Below are positions 51,253 to 60,010 of a stretch of DNA of 64,000 bases, one piece after another. The translations under genes were made by a program, and so were the position numbers. The stretch's first letter is position 1. Each line of letters starts with the position of its first letter. This DNA comes from JAXGRD01 sp040766105 (GTDB taxonomy: Bacteria > Bacillota > Clostridia > Peptostreptococcales > Anaerovoracaceae), in contig JAXGRD010000004.1 in NCBI GenBank assembly GCA_040766105.1, positions 1 to 64,000 of the forward strand, given 5' to 3'. A model generated the notes under the pieces. That model saw only the letters and a program-made list of their open reading frames with translations. It did no database searches and was not told where the DNA came from.

Positions 51253-52419
51253 CTAAGAAAAAATATCCATCTTCTCGATCCTATCAAATGCTTCATCGAT
51301 TTTATCTACATCAACCGTACAGGCGATCCTGATATAGCCTTCTCCGCTGGGGCCGAAGGTATGGGCCGGAAGAACCAGCACATGGGCTTCCTCCAGGATC
51401 TTGTTGGCCACTTCCATAGAGGAAAGGCCGGTTTCTTTAATATTGATGAACATATAGAACGTTCCCTGGGGTTTAAGCGTCTTCATGTTTTTGATCCGGC
51501 AGACCCGGTCATAAACTTTAAACACCCTCTCCCTAAAGATCTCATACATCTCCTCCTGGATGGCCTTTCTATTTCTCAACGCATACAGGTATGCTCTTTG
51601 GGACACGGAGTTGGCTGTGAAAATGTTGTTCTCCGAAACGGTCTGCATCGTCTTGATGATGTAGTCAGGTGCCACGGCATAGCCTACACGCCATCCCGTC
51701 ATGGCATAATCCTTGGAAGCGGAACACACTGTGATGGTCCGCTCTCGCATACCGTCTAAAGCCATAATGGGAACCTGTTTTTTGTCGGTGTCAAAAACAT
51801 AGAGGCCGTAAATATCATCAGCGATCAACAACATATCGTGCTTCTTTACGATCTCCACAATCTTTGCGATGGTTTCTTCACTGAACCTGGCGCCGGTGGG
51901 ATTGTTGGGGGTGTTGAGCATGATCGCCCTGGTCCTGTTGGTGATGATGCTTTCCAGTCGCTCAAAGTTGATCTGGAATCCCTCTTCTTCAAAGGTCTCA
52001 AGAGCAACAGGTACCCCGCGAGACAAGCGGATCATCTCCGGGTACGGCGCATAATACGGCGAGTGGATGATCACTTCGTCCCCATCATCGAGAATGGATT
52101 CAAAAGCGGAGCAAAGTGCGTGAGAAGCGCCGGAACATACAATCACTTCCTCTTGCTTTACATCCAGATCAAATTCCTCTTTATAGTAATTACAGATTTC
52201 TTCCCTCAATTCTTCGTCACCAAAGAAATTCGTATAATGGGTATGTCCTTTTTCCGCATCCTCAAATGCCGGTTTCATGATGATGTCACTAGTCGTGAAA
52301 TCCGGGTCTCCCAGGGTGAGGTTGATGATATCGCTGTATTTTTTTGACTTGGACGAAAACTCCTCCAGTATGGTCGGTCCACTGTTCCAATGTCGTTTCG
52401 CTAAAAACTTGTGTTTCAT
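51253..52419 (-). CDS. Class I/II PLP aminotransferase
   Basis: A 388-residue fold-type I aminotransferase. Blocks are INLTLGDPDFTTSD, HYTNFFGDEELREEI, VCSGASHALCSAFES, NTPNNPTGARFSEE, ADDIYGLYVFD and the PLP Lys in SASKDYAMTGWRVGY. The C-terminal Arg (GYIRIACTVD) binds a substrate carboxylate. It is first in operon B. The ATG at 52419 has an AGGAG site; the longer frame to 52473 reads through the promoter and is rejected. It probably transaminates the amino acid released by demethylation; the exact substrate is unknown. Confidence 0.88.
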   Translation of the reverse strand: MKHKFLAKRHWNSGPTILEEFSSKSKKYSDIINLTLGDPDFTTSDIIMKPAFEDAEKGHTHYTNFFGDEELREEICNYYKEEFDLDVKQEEVIVCSGASHALCSAFESILDDGDEVIIHSPYYAPYPEMIRLSRGVPVALETFEEEGFQINFERLESIITNRTRAIMLNTPNNPTGARFSEETIAKIVEIVKKHDMLLIADDIYGLYVFDTDKKQVPIMALDGMRERTITVCSASKDYAMTGWRVGYAVAPDYIIKTMQTVSENNIFTANSVSQRAYLYALRNRKAIQEEMYEIFRERVFKVYDRVCRIKNMKTLKPQGTFYMFINIKETGLSSMEVANKILEEAHVLVLPAHTFGPSGEGYIRIACTVDVDKIDEAFDRIEKMDIFS

Positions 52420-52460
52420 ATTTACTGACTCCTTTCCACCATGACGGTTAGCATAAATAA

Positions 52461-52477
52461 TAGCAAAATCCATGCCA
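52461..52477 (-). promoter_or_regulatory. Sigma-54 promoter of operon B
   Basis: The minus strand reads TGGCATGGATTTTGCTA, with GG and GC 10 bases apart. The expected start near 52450 leaves a 30-nt leader before the aminotransferase ATG. Confidence 0.88.
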
Positions 52478-52525
52478 CATTTTTGTTGATCACATCCTAT
52501 GTCGATAATAACCTTCCGATTACCT

Positions 52526-52560
52526 CAAGACCCCGTGATTCAAGCATCAGCGGGGTCTTG
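52526..52560 (-). terminator. Hairpin between yebC and operon B
   Basis: CAAGACCCCG (52526-52535) and CGGGGTCTTG (52551-52560) form a perfect 10-bp stem with a 15-base loop. No T-run follows on either strand, so termination is plausible but not canonical. It separates the yebC transcript from the operon B promoter. Confidence 0.4.
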
Positions 52561-52634
52561 TATAACAATGTTTCTTAAACACATTTGAACATACCGGCTC
52601 CAACTTCTCCTCAAATGCATGAAACTGTCTTAAA

Positions 52635-52678
52635 TTGTCTAAAATTGTATCATTTAGAGTGAACCATGACACGCTAAA
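52635..52678 (-). promoter_or_regulatory. Candidate enhancer region of operon B
   Basis: TTGTCTAA at 52635-52642 repeats the motif seen upstream of operon A. Next to it lies the imperfect inverted repeat TTTAGAGTG (52653-52661) / CACGCTAAA (52670-52678). Both are 155-200 bp upstream of the -24 element. Confidence 0.4.
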
Positions 52679-52683
52679 CCTTC

Positions 52684-53409
52684 CTATACCGTCAAGTCAA
52701 CATTGCTGTTGTGATGCACTTTCTGGACATCGTCATTGTCCTCCAGGATGCTGATCAATTTTTTCAAATTCTTGATGTCCTCTTCTTCCGTGGGTGTGGA
52801 CTCAATGGATGGCACCTGTTCCACATCCGCTTCTACAAATTCATAGCCCGCAGCCTTAAGGGCATCACTTACAGCGGGGAAATCTTCTACCGATGTAAGG
52901 ATCTCGTAGCTATCATCAAAGGTGAGCATATCCTCCATGCCGGCATCCATCCCCGCTTCCATAAGGGCATCCTCATCGATCTCATCTGTTTTTTCAATGA
53001 TGATCATCCCTTTACGGCTGAACATATAGGCAACGCAGCCCGGAGTTCCCAGATTGCCCCCGTATTTATCAAAGGTGCTGCGAACGGATGACGACGTCCG
53101 ATTTCGATTGTCGGTCAAAGTGTCCACGATGATGGCCACTCCCGCAGGGCCGTATCCCTCAAAACTCAGTTCTTCATAGGTCTCTCCGGCCAACTCTCCT
53201 GTACCCTTTTTGATGGCTCTATTGATATTGTCATTGGGCATGTTGATGCCCTTGGCCTTGTCTATGGCCATTTTCAATGCTGCATTATAATCAGGATCAC
53301 CCCCGGCCTTCGCCGCAACAGTGATTGCTCTAGCATATTTTGTGAACAAATTGGACCGTTTGGCGTCCTGTGCCGCCTTTCGGCCTGCAATGGTTCCATG
53401 TCTACCCAT
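52684..53409 (-). CDS. yebC: YebC/PmpR-family regulatory protein
   Basis: A 241-residue YebC/TACO1-family protein. The start GRHGTIAGRKAAQDAKRSNLFTKYAR and the run GGDPDYNAALKMAIDKAKG are the family hallmarks. The middle ANIDTLTDNRNR-type segment reads VDTLTDNRNRTSSSVRS. Members act as DNA-binding regulators or in ribosome rescue of proline stretches. GGAGG precedes the ATG. It starts 2 bp after the activase stop, so the two are co-transcribed. Confidence 0.93.
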   Translation of the reverse strand: MGRHGTIAGRKAAQDAKRSNLFTKYARAITVAAKAGGDPDYNAALKMAIDKAKGINMPNDNINRAIKKGTGELAGETYEELSFEGYGPAGVAIIVDTLTDNRNRTSSSVRSTFDKYGGNLGTPGCVAYMFSRKGMIIIEKTDEIDEDALMEAGMDAGMEDMLTFDDSYEILTSVEDFPAVSDALKAAGYEFVEADVEQVPSIESTPTEEEDIKNLKKLISILEDNDDVQKVHHNSNVDLTV

Positions 53410-53411
53410 AA

Positions 53412-56400
53412 TTACGCCTCCTCTTTCTTTTCCAAGTTTTTATGTGCCGAAGCCATCATCAACTTGATGCGATTCAGCTGATTTACATCGCTAGCCCCGG
53501 GATCATAGTCGATTGCCGCAATATTGGCGAGTGGATTTCTCTTTCGCAGTGCCTTCAGCATACCCTTTCCCGTTACATGGTTTGGCAAGCAAGCAAAGGG
53601 CTGTAAGCAAACGATGTTCTCCACGCCGCTATCGATAAGCTCCACCATTTCCCCGGTGAGAAGCCATCCTTCTCCGCTCTGGTTCCCCAAAGAGACCACT
53701 TCCTGTGCCTTCTCCGCCGTCTCCTCAATAAAGGCAGGTGGCTGAAATCTCTTGCTCTTCTTCAGGGCCTTTCTTGCCGGCTTTCTGAACTGCTCCAGGA
53801 GCCAGATCCCGGCCTTGTTTGCCATCATTGTGTTGTACGAACCGGACAAATAGTTATAGTTATACTCCTTACTGTACATCCCATAGAGGAAAAAGTCCAG
53901 CAAGTCCAGGACGACAGCTTCGCCACCTTCCTTTTCGATCACATCTACAATATCGTTATTTGCAGTGGGATGATATTTTACCAGAATCTCTCCCACCACC
54001 CCTACCTTGGGTTTCTTCACATCTTCAAGGAGCGGAAGCTCGTCGAAAGCGTTTACGATCTGCTTCAAAATGCTCCGGAACCAGACCATGCTCCCATTAT
54101 TGATGTTTCGCCGAGCCAGCCTGGAGTACTTCTCAAAGAGGGCGTCTGCCGATCCGGGCTCCTTTTCGTATGGCCTGGTAGCGAAAAGTACCTTCATGAA
54201 AACGTCCCCGTAGACAAAGCCCATGACCATCCGCTTGACCAGCGATAGGCTCAGTTTGAACCCGGGGTTGGCCTCCAGTCCCGACATGTTGACGGAAATC
54301 ACCGGGATCTGCTCCATTTCCAGATCCGTCAGGGCTTTTCTCAGCAAGGCCACATAGTTACTTGCACGGCACCCTCCCCCGGTCTGGGACATAAAGATCG
54401 CCGTCTTATCCAGGTTCAAATCTCCTCTTTTCAGGTAGGAAATGATCTGTCCAAGGGAGACAATGGTAGGATAGCAGGCATCGTTATTGATGTACTTAAG
54501 TCCTTCGTCCACTGCCTGGGTATCCACCGGCGGCAACAAAACCGCCTTGTAGCCTTCCTTGCCCAAGGCGGTCTCCAAAAACTGGAAGTGCATGGGTGAC
54601 ATTTGGGGCACTAAAATCGTGTAGTCCTTTTTCATCTCTTGGGTGAAAAGAACGCGTTCATACGGTTCCTTGTGATCCTCACTTTGCACCTGGTTCTTCT
54701 CTCGCTCATCCATGGCCGCCTTTAAGGATCGAATTCGAATCTTGGCTGCACCTAAATTGCTGCCCTCATCGATCTTGAGCACGGTGTATAGCTTGTTGTG
54801 ATCCTTCGTTATTTCTTCCATTTGATCGGTGGTGACGGCATCCAAGCCGCAACCGAAGGAGTTTAGCTGTATAATCTCCACATCATTGGTGGTCCCAACG
54901 AATTTGGCTGCCTTATACAGACGGGAGTGATACATCCACTGATCCAATACTCGGATGGGTCTGGGAAGATCCCCCAGATGTGCAACAGCATCCTCCGTCA
55001 ATACGACCATGTCAAAGGAAGCGATGAGTTTGTTCATTCCGTGGTTGATTTCCGGATCCAAGTGGTACGGTCGACCGGCCAATACCACAGCTTTTTTATC
55101 GTTTTCTCTGGCATACTTTAAGGCATACTCGCCCTGTTTTTTTATGTCATCCTTGAATCGCTTATCTTCTCTTCTGGCGGCAATTATCGCGCTTTTGATT
55201 TCATATTCGTTGATGCCGTAGGGTTCCAAGAGTCGGAACAGTTCCTTGCCCAGTCGAAGGTCGTTGTCATAGGGTAAGAATGGGTGAGAAAACTTGATCT
55301 TCTTCTCCTCCAATACATCATCCATGTTATTGAAGATGACCTCAGGATAGGTGGCAACAATTGGGCAGTTGTAATGGTTCTGCGCCTTCTTATCCTCGAT
55401 TCTCTCGTAGTTGATGCAGGGATAAAAAATCCACTTAACATCGTGTTCCGCCAGCCACTTGATGTGTCCGTGTACAAGTTTTGCCGGGTAACAAGCCGTA
55501 TCGGAGGAAATGGTTTCCATCCCGCTTTCGTACATCTTCTTGGAAGAGGTCGGTGAAAGGACCACACGGAACTTCAGCTTTGTGAAGAAGGTGTGCCAGA
55601 AGGGATAGTTCTCATACATATTCAAAACTCTTGGAATGCCAACAGTACCTCGGGTCACCGAAGACTCGGGGAGAGATTGGTAGGCGAAGAGCCTCTTATA
55701 TTTATAGTCGTAAAGGTCGGGCAGGTTGGATTCGTTCTTCTCCTTGCCCTCGCCTCTTTCACATCGATTCCCGGTGATAAACATAGAGCCGTCGTTGAAC
55801 TTGTTGATGGTCAGGAGACATTTATTCTCACATTTTCCGCATCTGGCGTGGGAATTGACCACCGCAAATTCTTCCATCTCCTGAGCGGTAATGATGGATG
55901 ATTCCGTTCCTTCCACGTAGTTTTCCTTGGCAATGATGGCTGCACCGTAGGCGCCCATAATGCCGGCGATATCCGGGCGGACCACTTCTTTGCCTACGAT
56001 TCGTTCCAAGCTACGCAGAACCGCTTCGTTGAGGAAGGTTCCCCCCTGTACGACGATCCTCTCCCCGGCTTCATCGGAGTTACGCAGTTTGATAACTTTA
56101 TAGAGGGCATTCTTAACGACGGAATAGGAAAGTCCCGCACTGATGTCACCAATGGTCGCCCCTTCCTTCTGGGCCTGCTTTACCTTGGAGTTCATAAAGA
56201 CGGTACATCTTGTCCCCAGGTCTACCGGTGCCTTTGCGAACAAGGCCTCCTTGGCAAAGTCCCTCGTATCCATCTCTACGGATTTCGCATAGGTCTCAAT
56301 GAAGGAACCGCAACCGGAAGAACAGGCTTCGTTGAGCATAATGTTGTAGATGGCCCCGTCCTTAATCTTCATGCACTTCATGTCTTGACCACCGATGTCC

Positions 56401-57644
56401 AGAATAAAGTCCACACCGGGAAGGAATTCCTCCGCCCCCTTGTAGTGGGCCATGGTTTCAATCTCTCCCAAGTCGGCCTTAAAGGCAGCTTTAATCAAAC
56501 CTTCGCCATAACCGGTGACCGTGGTGTTGGCAATATATGCCTCGGGAGGCATCTGCTCATAGAGCCTTTTCAGCATGAGCATGGTAGCTTCAATGGGGTT
56601 TCCTTCATTGCTACGGTAGAAGGAGTACAGAAGATTCTTCTGATCGTCGATGAGGGCAGCCTTTGTGGTGGTTGAACCGGCATCGATACCCAAAAACAGC
56701 ATTCCTCTGGCATGCTTCAACTCTTTTCGCTTGATCTTTTTTTTATCGTGGCGCTCTCTAAAGATCTCATATTCCGTGTAATCCTTAAAGAGTGGTTCTA
56801 TGTGCTTTGTCTCACTGAGGGAATCGGAATTAATATCCAACAGAGACTCTGCCAGTTCCTTTACCGGCATCTTCTCCCTTTTCTCCGACAGCATAGCGGC
56901 ACCTATGGCAACAAAATACTTGGAATCTTCCGGGAAGATGATCTGATCTTCTGTAAGGTCCAAGGTCTCGATGAACCTCTTTCTCAATTCAGAAAGGAAA
57001 GACAGGGGCCCACCTAAAAAGGCAATGTTCCCCTTGATAGTTCTTCCACACGCCAAACCGCTGATGGTCTGATTGACCACAGCTTGGAAGATGGATGCGG
57101 AGAGGTCTTCTATGGATGCGCCTTCGTTGATGAGTGGCTGTATATCTGTCTTTGCAAATACGCCACATCGCGCCGCAATGGGATAAATCAGCTTGTGATC
57201 CTTTGCCGCTTCGTTGAGGCCGGAGGCATCCGTATTGAGAAGAACAGCCATTTGGTCGATGAATGCACCTGTACCACCGGCACAAGTACCGTTCATCCTC
57301 TGTTCTACCGTCTGGCCATAAAAGGTGATTTTGGCATCTTCTCCCCCCAACTCAATGGCAACCTCTGTTTGCGGAATGAGGGTTTCCACCGCCTTGCTAC
57401 AGGCTACAACTTCCTGCTCAAAGTCAACATTGAGAAGTTTGGACAAGGAAAGACCGCCGGAACCGGTAATTGTTGTTTGCACAATTAAGTCCGGCATCTC
57501 CTTATACAGCTCCATAATCAGCTCCGATACCTTTTCAAACACGTTGGACATGTGTCTTTCGTATCGGCTGTACTTAATTTCGTTGTTGTTGTCGATGACG
57601 ACCAGTTTAACGGTAGTCGATCCTACGTCGATTCCTAGTTTCAT
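53412..57644 (-). CDS. Large 2-hydroxyacyl-CoA dehydratase-type activase (BadF/DUF2229)
   Basis: A 1410-residue protein with two BadF/BcrA/HgdC-type ASKHA ATPase domains (about 1-265 beginning KLGIDVGSTTVKLV, and 317-575 beginning FLGIDAGSTTTKAAL). Each has the activator Cys motif (NGTCAGGTGAFID and NEACSSGCGSFIE) that would hold a shared 4Fe-4S cluster. A Cys set CGKCENKC lies near residue 625. DUF2229 and HgdB-like segments follow to the end. Proteins of this layout are thought to give low-potential electrons to a radical enzyme; the partner is not in this window. It is co-transcribed with yebC. Confidence 0.85.
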   Translation of the reverse strand: MKLGIDVGSTTVKLVVIDNNNEIKYSRYERHMSNVFEKVSELIMELYKEMPDLIVQTTITGSGGLSLSKLLNVDFEQEVVACSKAVETLIPQTEVAIELGGEDAKITFYGQTVEQRMNGTCAGGTGAFIDQMAVLLNTDASGLNEAAKDHKLIYPIAARCGVFAKTDIQPLINEGASIEDLSASIFQAVVNQTISGLACGRTIKGNIAFLGGPLSFLSELRKRFIETLDLTEDQIIFPEDSKYFVAIGAAMLSEKREKMPVKELAESLLDINSDSLSETKHIEPLFKDYTEYEIFRERHDKKKIKRKELKHARGMLFLGIDAGSTTTKAALIDDQKNLLYSFYRSNEGNPIEATMLMLKRLYEQMPPEAYIANTTVTGYGEGLIKAAFKADLGEIETMAHYKGAEEFLPGVDFILDIGGQDMKCMKIKDGAIYNIMLNEACSSGCGSFIETYAKSVEMDTRDFAKEALFAKAPVDLGTRCTVFMNSKVKQAQKEGATIGDISAGLSYSVVKNALYKVIKLRNSDEAGERIVVQGGTFLNEAVLRSLERIVGKEVVRPDIAGIMGAYGAAIIAKENYVEGTESSIITAQEMEEFAVVNSHARCGKCENKCLLTINKFNDGSMFITGNRCERGEGKEKNESNLPDLYDYKYKRLFAYQSLPESSVTRGTVGIPRVLNMYENYPFWHTFFTKLKFRVVLSPTSSKKMYESGMETISSDTACYPAKLVHGHIKWLAEHDVKWIFYPCINYERIEDKKAQNHYNCPIVATYPEVIFNNMDDVLEEKKIKFSHPFLPYDNDLRLGKELFRLLEPYGINEYEIKSAIIAARREDKRFKDDIKKQGEYALKYARENDKKAVVLAGRPYHLDPEINHGMNKLIASFDMVVLTEDAVAHLGDLPRPIRVLDQWMYHSRLYKAAKFVGTTNDVEIIQLNSFGCGLDAVTTDQMEEITKDHNKLYTVLKIDEGSNLGAAKIRIRSLKAAMDEREKNQVQSEDHKEPYERVLFTQEMKKDYTILVPQMSPMHFQFLETALGKEGYKAVLLPPVDTQAVDEGLKYINNDACYPTIVSLGQIISYLKRGDLNLDKTAIFMSQTGGGCRASNYVALLRKALTDLEMEQIPVISVNMSGLEANPGFKLSLSLVKRMVMGFVYGDVFMKVLFATRPYEKEPGSADALFEKYSRLARRNINNGSMVWFRSILKQIVNAFDELPLLEDVKKPKVGVVGEILVKYHPTANNDIVDVIEKEGGEAVVLDLLDFFLYGMYSKEYNYNYLSGSYNTMMANKAGIWLLEQFRKPARKALKKSKRFQPPAFIEETAEKAQEVVSLGNQSGEGWLLTGEMVELIDSGVENIVCLQPFACLPNHVTGKGMLKALRKRNPLANIAAIDYDPGASDVNQLNRIKLMMASAHKNLEKKEEA

Positions 57645-57686
57645 ATCATTTCCTATTCTGACAATCTATTTTAACATATAGTTCCG

Positions 57687-57695
57687 TGTTATAAT
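57687..57695 (+). promoter_or_regulatory. Extended -10 giving a leaderless mRNA
   Basis: TG at 57687-57688, one base, then TATAAT at 57690-57695. The ATG at 57705 is nine bases after the -10 and has no Shine-Dalgarno, so the transcript should have a leader of at most a few bases. Confidence 0.6.
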
Positions 57696-57704
57696 ACCCA
57701 TATT

Positions 57705-58250
57705 ATGATCAGTTCAATCAGAAAAGACACTTATAAAGCCATTTATCGGCTACTCAACTACGTCTCTCCCATAGACGGCGACTGCGGCAAACTGTGCGGC
57801 AGTGCTTGTTGTATTCCTGAAGGAGAAGATTTAGGGATTTATTTGCTTCCGGGAGAAGAAAAGGTCTTTACGGGAAAAGAATCTTGGATTTCTTGGAACA
57901 GCGAGCCTGCCGAAGATTATGAATTCCCGGACAGTTGGTCGGGAAAGGTGTATTTCATCCGATGCAACACGCCTCCCATATGCCCCAGAGAAATGCGTCC
58001 CCTCCAGTGCAGGTTCTACCCACTGGAGCCCCACTTGACGGAGGATGATCGATTACTTCTAATCTATTCCACCGCAGATATTCCCTACACCTGCCCCCTC
58101 ATTGAAGAAGGGGTTCCCCTTGAACCTTCCTTCGTAAAGGCCACCTATATGGTATGGAAGCGCTTGATACAAGACCCCCTCATCTATGACTTGGTCAAGA
58201 TGGATTCTGAAAATCGGGATTACTTTGTTCCGGTTTATCCAAATCTTTGA
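57705..58250 (+). CDS. Cysteine-cluster protein, YkgJ-like
   Basis: A 181-residue protein with a Cys-rich N-terminus (CGKLCGSACC, about residues 27-36) and a second cluster (CNTPPICPREMRPLQC, about 90-105, then YTCPL). The spacing resembles zinc/iron-sulfur cluster proteins of the YkgJ type. The function is unknown. The gene appears leaderless. Its last 56 bp overlap the 3' end of the convergent MATE gene; both coding ends look genuine. Confidence 0.7.
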   Translation: MISSIRKDTYKAIYRLLNYVSPIDGDCGKLCGSACCIPEGEDLGIYLLPGEEKVFTGKESWISWNSEPAEDYEFPDSWSGKVYFIRCNTPPICPREMRPLQCRFYPLEPHLTEDDRLLLIYSTADIPYTCPLIEEGVPLEPSFVKATYMVWKRLIQDPLIYDLVKMDSENRDYFVPVYPNL

Positions 58251-59583
58251 TTTTCTTGTGATAGAACCAGCGAAGGACCAAGATGGAATAGACCAAGCCG
58301 ATGAGTTCCGCACCGGGGAAGGCCCACCATACCATTTCCGCACCGCCAATCTTCCCGAAAATCCAAGCCATGGGGAGAATGCCTACCATCTGTCGCAACA
58401 GAGAGGCAAAGAGACTGATGAAGCCGTGTCCCGTTGCCCCGAACAAGCCGGAGCAAACGATGCCGAAGGCTGCCGGGAGGAAACACAGGCTGATGGCTCG
58501 CAGTGCAGGAACGCCGAGGGCATACATGGTCTCCGATGCATTGAATATTCCCAGAAGCTCCCTTGGGAACAGCTGAAATAGGAGAAGTCCCAGTGCCATA
58601 ATGCAAAATGCCATAAGAAAGGCTGTCTTAAATGCTTTGATCAGTCTTTCCTTATTTTTTGCTCCATAATTATATCCGAATACGGGCATGGCTCCCTGAT
58701 TGATTCCAAAGACCGGCATAAAAATAAAGGACTGGAGACGCATATAAACACCTAAAACTGCCACAGCAGTCCCTGAGAAGGATGATAGAATCATATTCAT
58801 GCCGAACTGCATCACCGAAGCGATGGACTGCATGAGGATAGCCGGCAAGCCCACCGCATATATTTCTCTCAATGTTTCTCCGTGGAATTTTTCTCTCCAA
58901 CGAACTTTTACCCTGTGGTTCCCACGGAAAAGTACCATGAGACAGAAAAACATTCCGCATCCTTGTGCAATTACCGTCGCAATCCCTGCACCGGTCACAC
59001 CCAACTCCGGCGCCCCAAAGAGACCGAAGATTAGAATGGGATCCAAAATAATATTGATAATGGCACCGATAATGGTGGAAATCATGGGAAGAATCATATT
59101 CCCAGTGGACTGCAATATCTTCTCAGAAGCAATTTGCACCATTAAAAAGAGACAGCCGGCAGTAACGACCCTCAGGTAGTTGCTCCCCTGCTCAATGATG
59201 TACTCATCTTGAATAAACATGCTCATATAGGGCTTCGCTAAGGCTAAACCAATAATGGCAAAGAAAGCCCAATTCAAAAAGGATAGCTTAAAGCCGTTGC
59301 TTGCCGCCATATTGGCTTCTTCAAATCTTCTGGCTCCCAGTCTTCTGGAAATCAGGGAGTTGATACCTACACCCGTTCCAACACCTACGGAAATCATCAA
59401 CATCTGAAAGGGAAAGACCAAGGTAAGGGCAGTCAAACCCGCCTCTCCGGTCTGTGCCACAAAGAAGCTGTCCACTACATTGTATAGTGCTTGCACCATC
59501 ATGGAAATCACTGCCGGCCAAGCCATATTGATCAGGAGTTTGCCTACCGGCATGACTCCCATTTTATTTTCTTTTACGTCCAT
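58195..59583 (-). CDS. MATE-family efflux transporter
   Basis: Twelve spans over 462 residues. MATE features are PVGKLLINMAWPAVISMMVQ, the VVDSFFVAQTGEAGLTALTL block and the second-half repeat GLPAILMQSIASVMQFGMN with the FGINQGAMPVFGYNYGA segment. It is a Na+ or H+ antiporter for drugs or metabolites. The ATG at 59583 has a GGAG site eight bases upstream, while the frame's GTG at 59592 lies between them. It is followed on the other strand by an overlapping convergent gene. Confidence 0.9.
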   Translation of the reverse strand: MDVKENKMGVMPVGKLLINMAWPAVISMMVQALYNVVDSFFVAQTGEAGLTALTLVFPFQMLMISVGVGTGVGINSLISRRLGARRFEEANMAASNGFKLSFLNWAFFAIIGLALAKPYMSMFIQDEYIIEQGSNYLRVVTAGCLFLMVQIASEKILQSTGNMILPMISTIIGAIINIILDPILIFGLFGAPELGVTGAGIATVIAQGCGMFFCLMVLFRGNHRVKVRWREKFHGETLREIYAVGLPAILMQSIASVMQFGMNMILSSFSGTAVAVLGVYMRLQSFIFMPVFGINQGAMPVFGYNYGAKNKERLIKAFKTAFLMAFCIMALGLLLFQLFPRELLGIFNASETMYALGVPALRAISLCFLPAAFGIVCSGLFGATGHGFISLFASLLRQMVGILPMAWIFGKIGGAEMVWWAFPGAELIGLVYSILVLRWFYHKKIKDLDKPEQSNPDFQNPS

Positions 59584-59599
59584 CAAAACCACTCCGTAT

Positions 59600-60010
59600 T
59601 TATGGTGCCATCCACTGAAATGCAGGAAGATTCCTCAAAATGCCAAAAGCAAGGAAGTATCCAATCAGTAGATATAATATAATGTTATGTAATTTTCCTG
59701 TTGATGGCCTCTTGCCTTTTACATATCGGAATGTCATATCCGCCGTGTAGTAAATCAGCAAAGGCAAGGCAACAAGAACTGCCGGATTATACCCCCAAGC
59801 AGCAGCGAAATCCAGTTGGACGAGGCTGACAGACATGCGGGAAATACCGCAACCCGGGCAATACCAGCCGGTGACCTCATGAAAGAGACAAGGAAGAAAC
59901 AACTGATATCTGGAACCCAGATAATACAGTACTACGCCTAAGAGCATGAGTAATATGAAGATTCGAAGAACCCGAATGGTCCTCCCCTTATCATCAATAA
60001 GAATATCCAT
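59600..60010 (-). CDS. DUF2752 membrane protein
   Basis: A 136-residue membrane protein with about three spans. The signature YCPGCGISRMSVSLVQLDFAAAWGYNP is that of DUF2752, whose function is unknown. It overlaps the end of the DUF4234 gene by 17 bp, so the two are co-transcribed and likely function together. Confidence 0.85.
   Translation of the reverse strand: MDILIDDKGRTIRVLRIFILLMLLGVVLYYLGSRYQLFLPCLFHEVTGWYCPGCGISRMSVSLVQLDFAAAWGYNPAVLVALPLLIYYTADMTFRYVKGKRPSTGKLHNIILYLLIGYFLAFGILRNLPAFQWMAP

Noticed and set aside
52420..52473. Upstream start of the aminotransferase
   Set aside because: The longer frame runs through the sigma-54 promoter and over the predicted transcription start.
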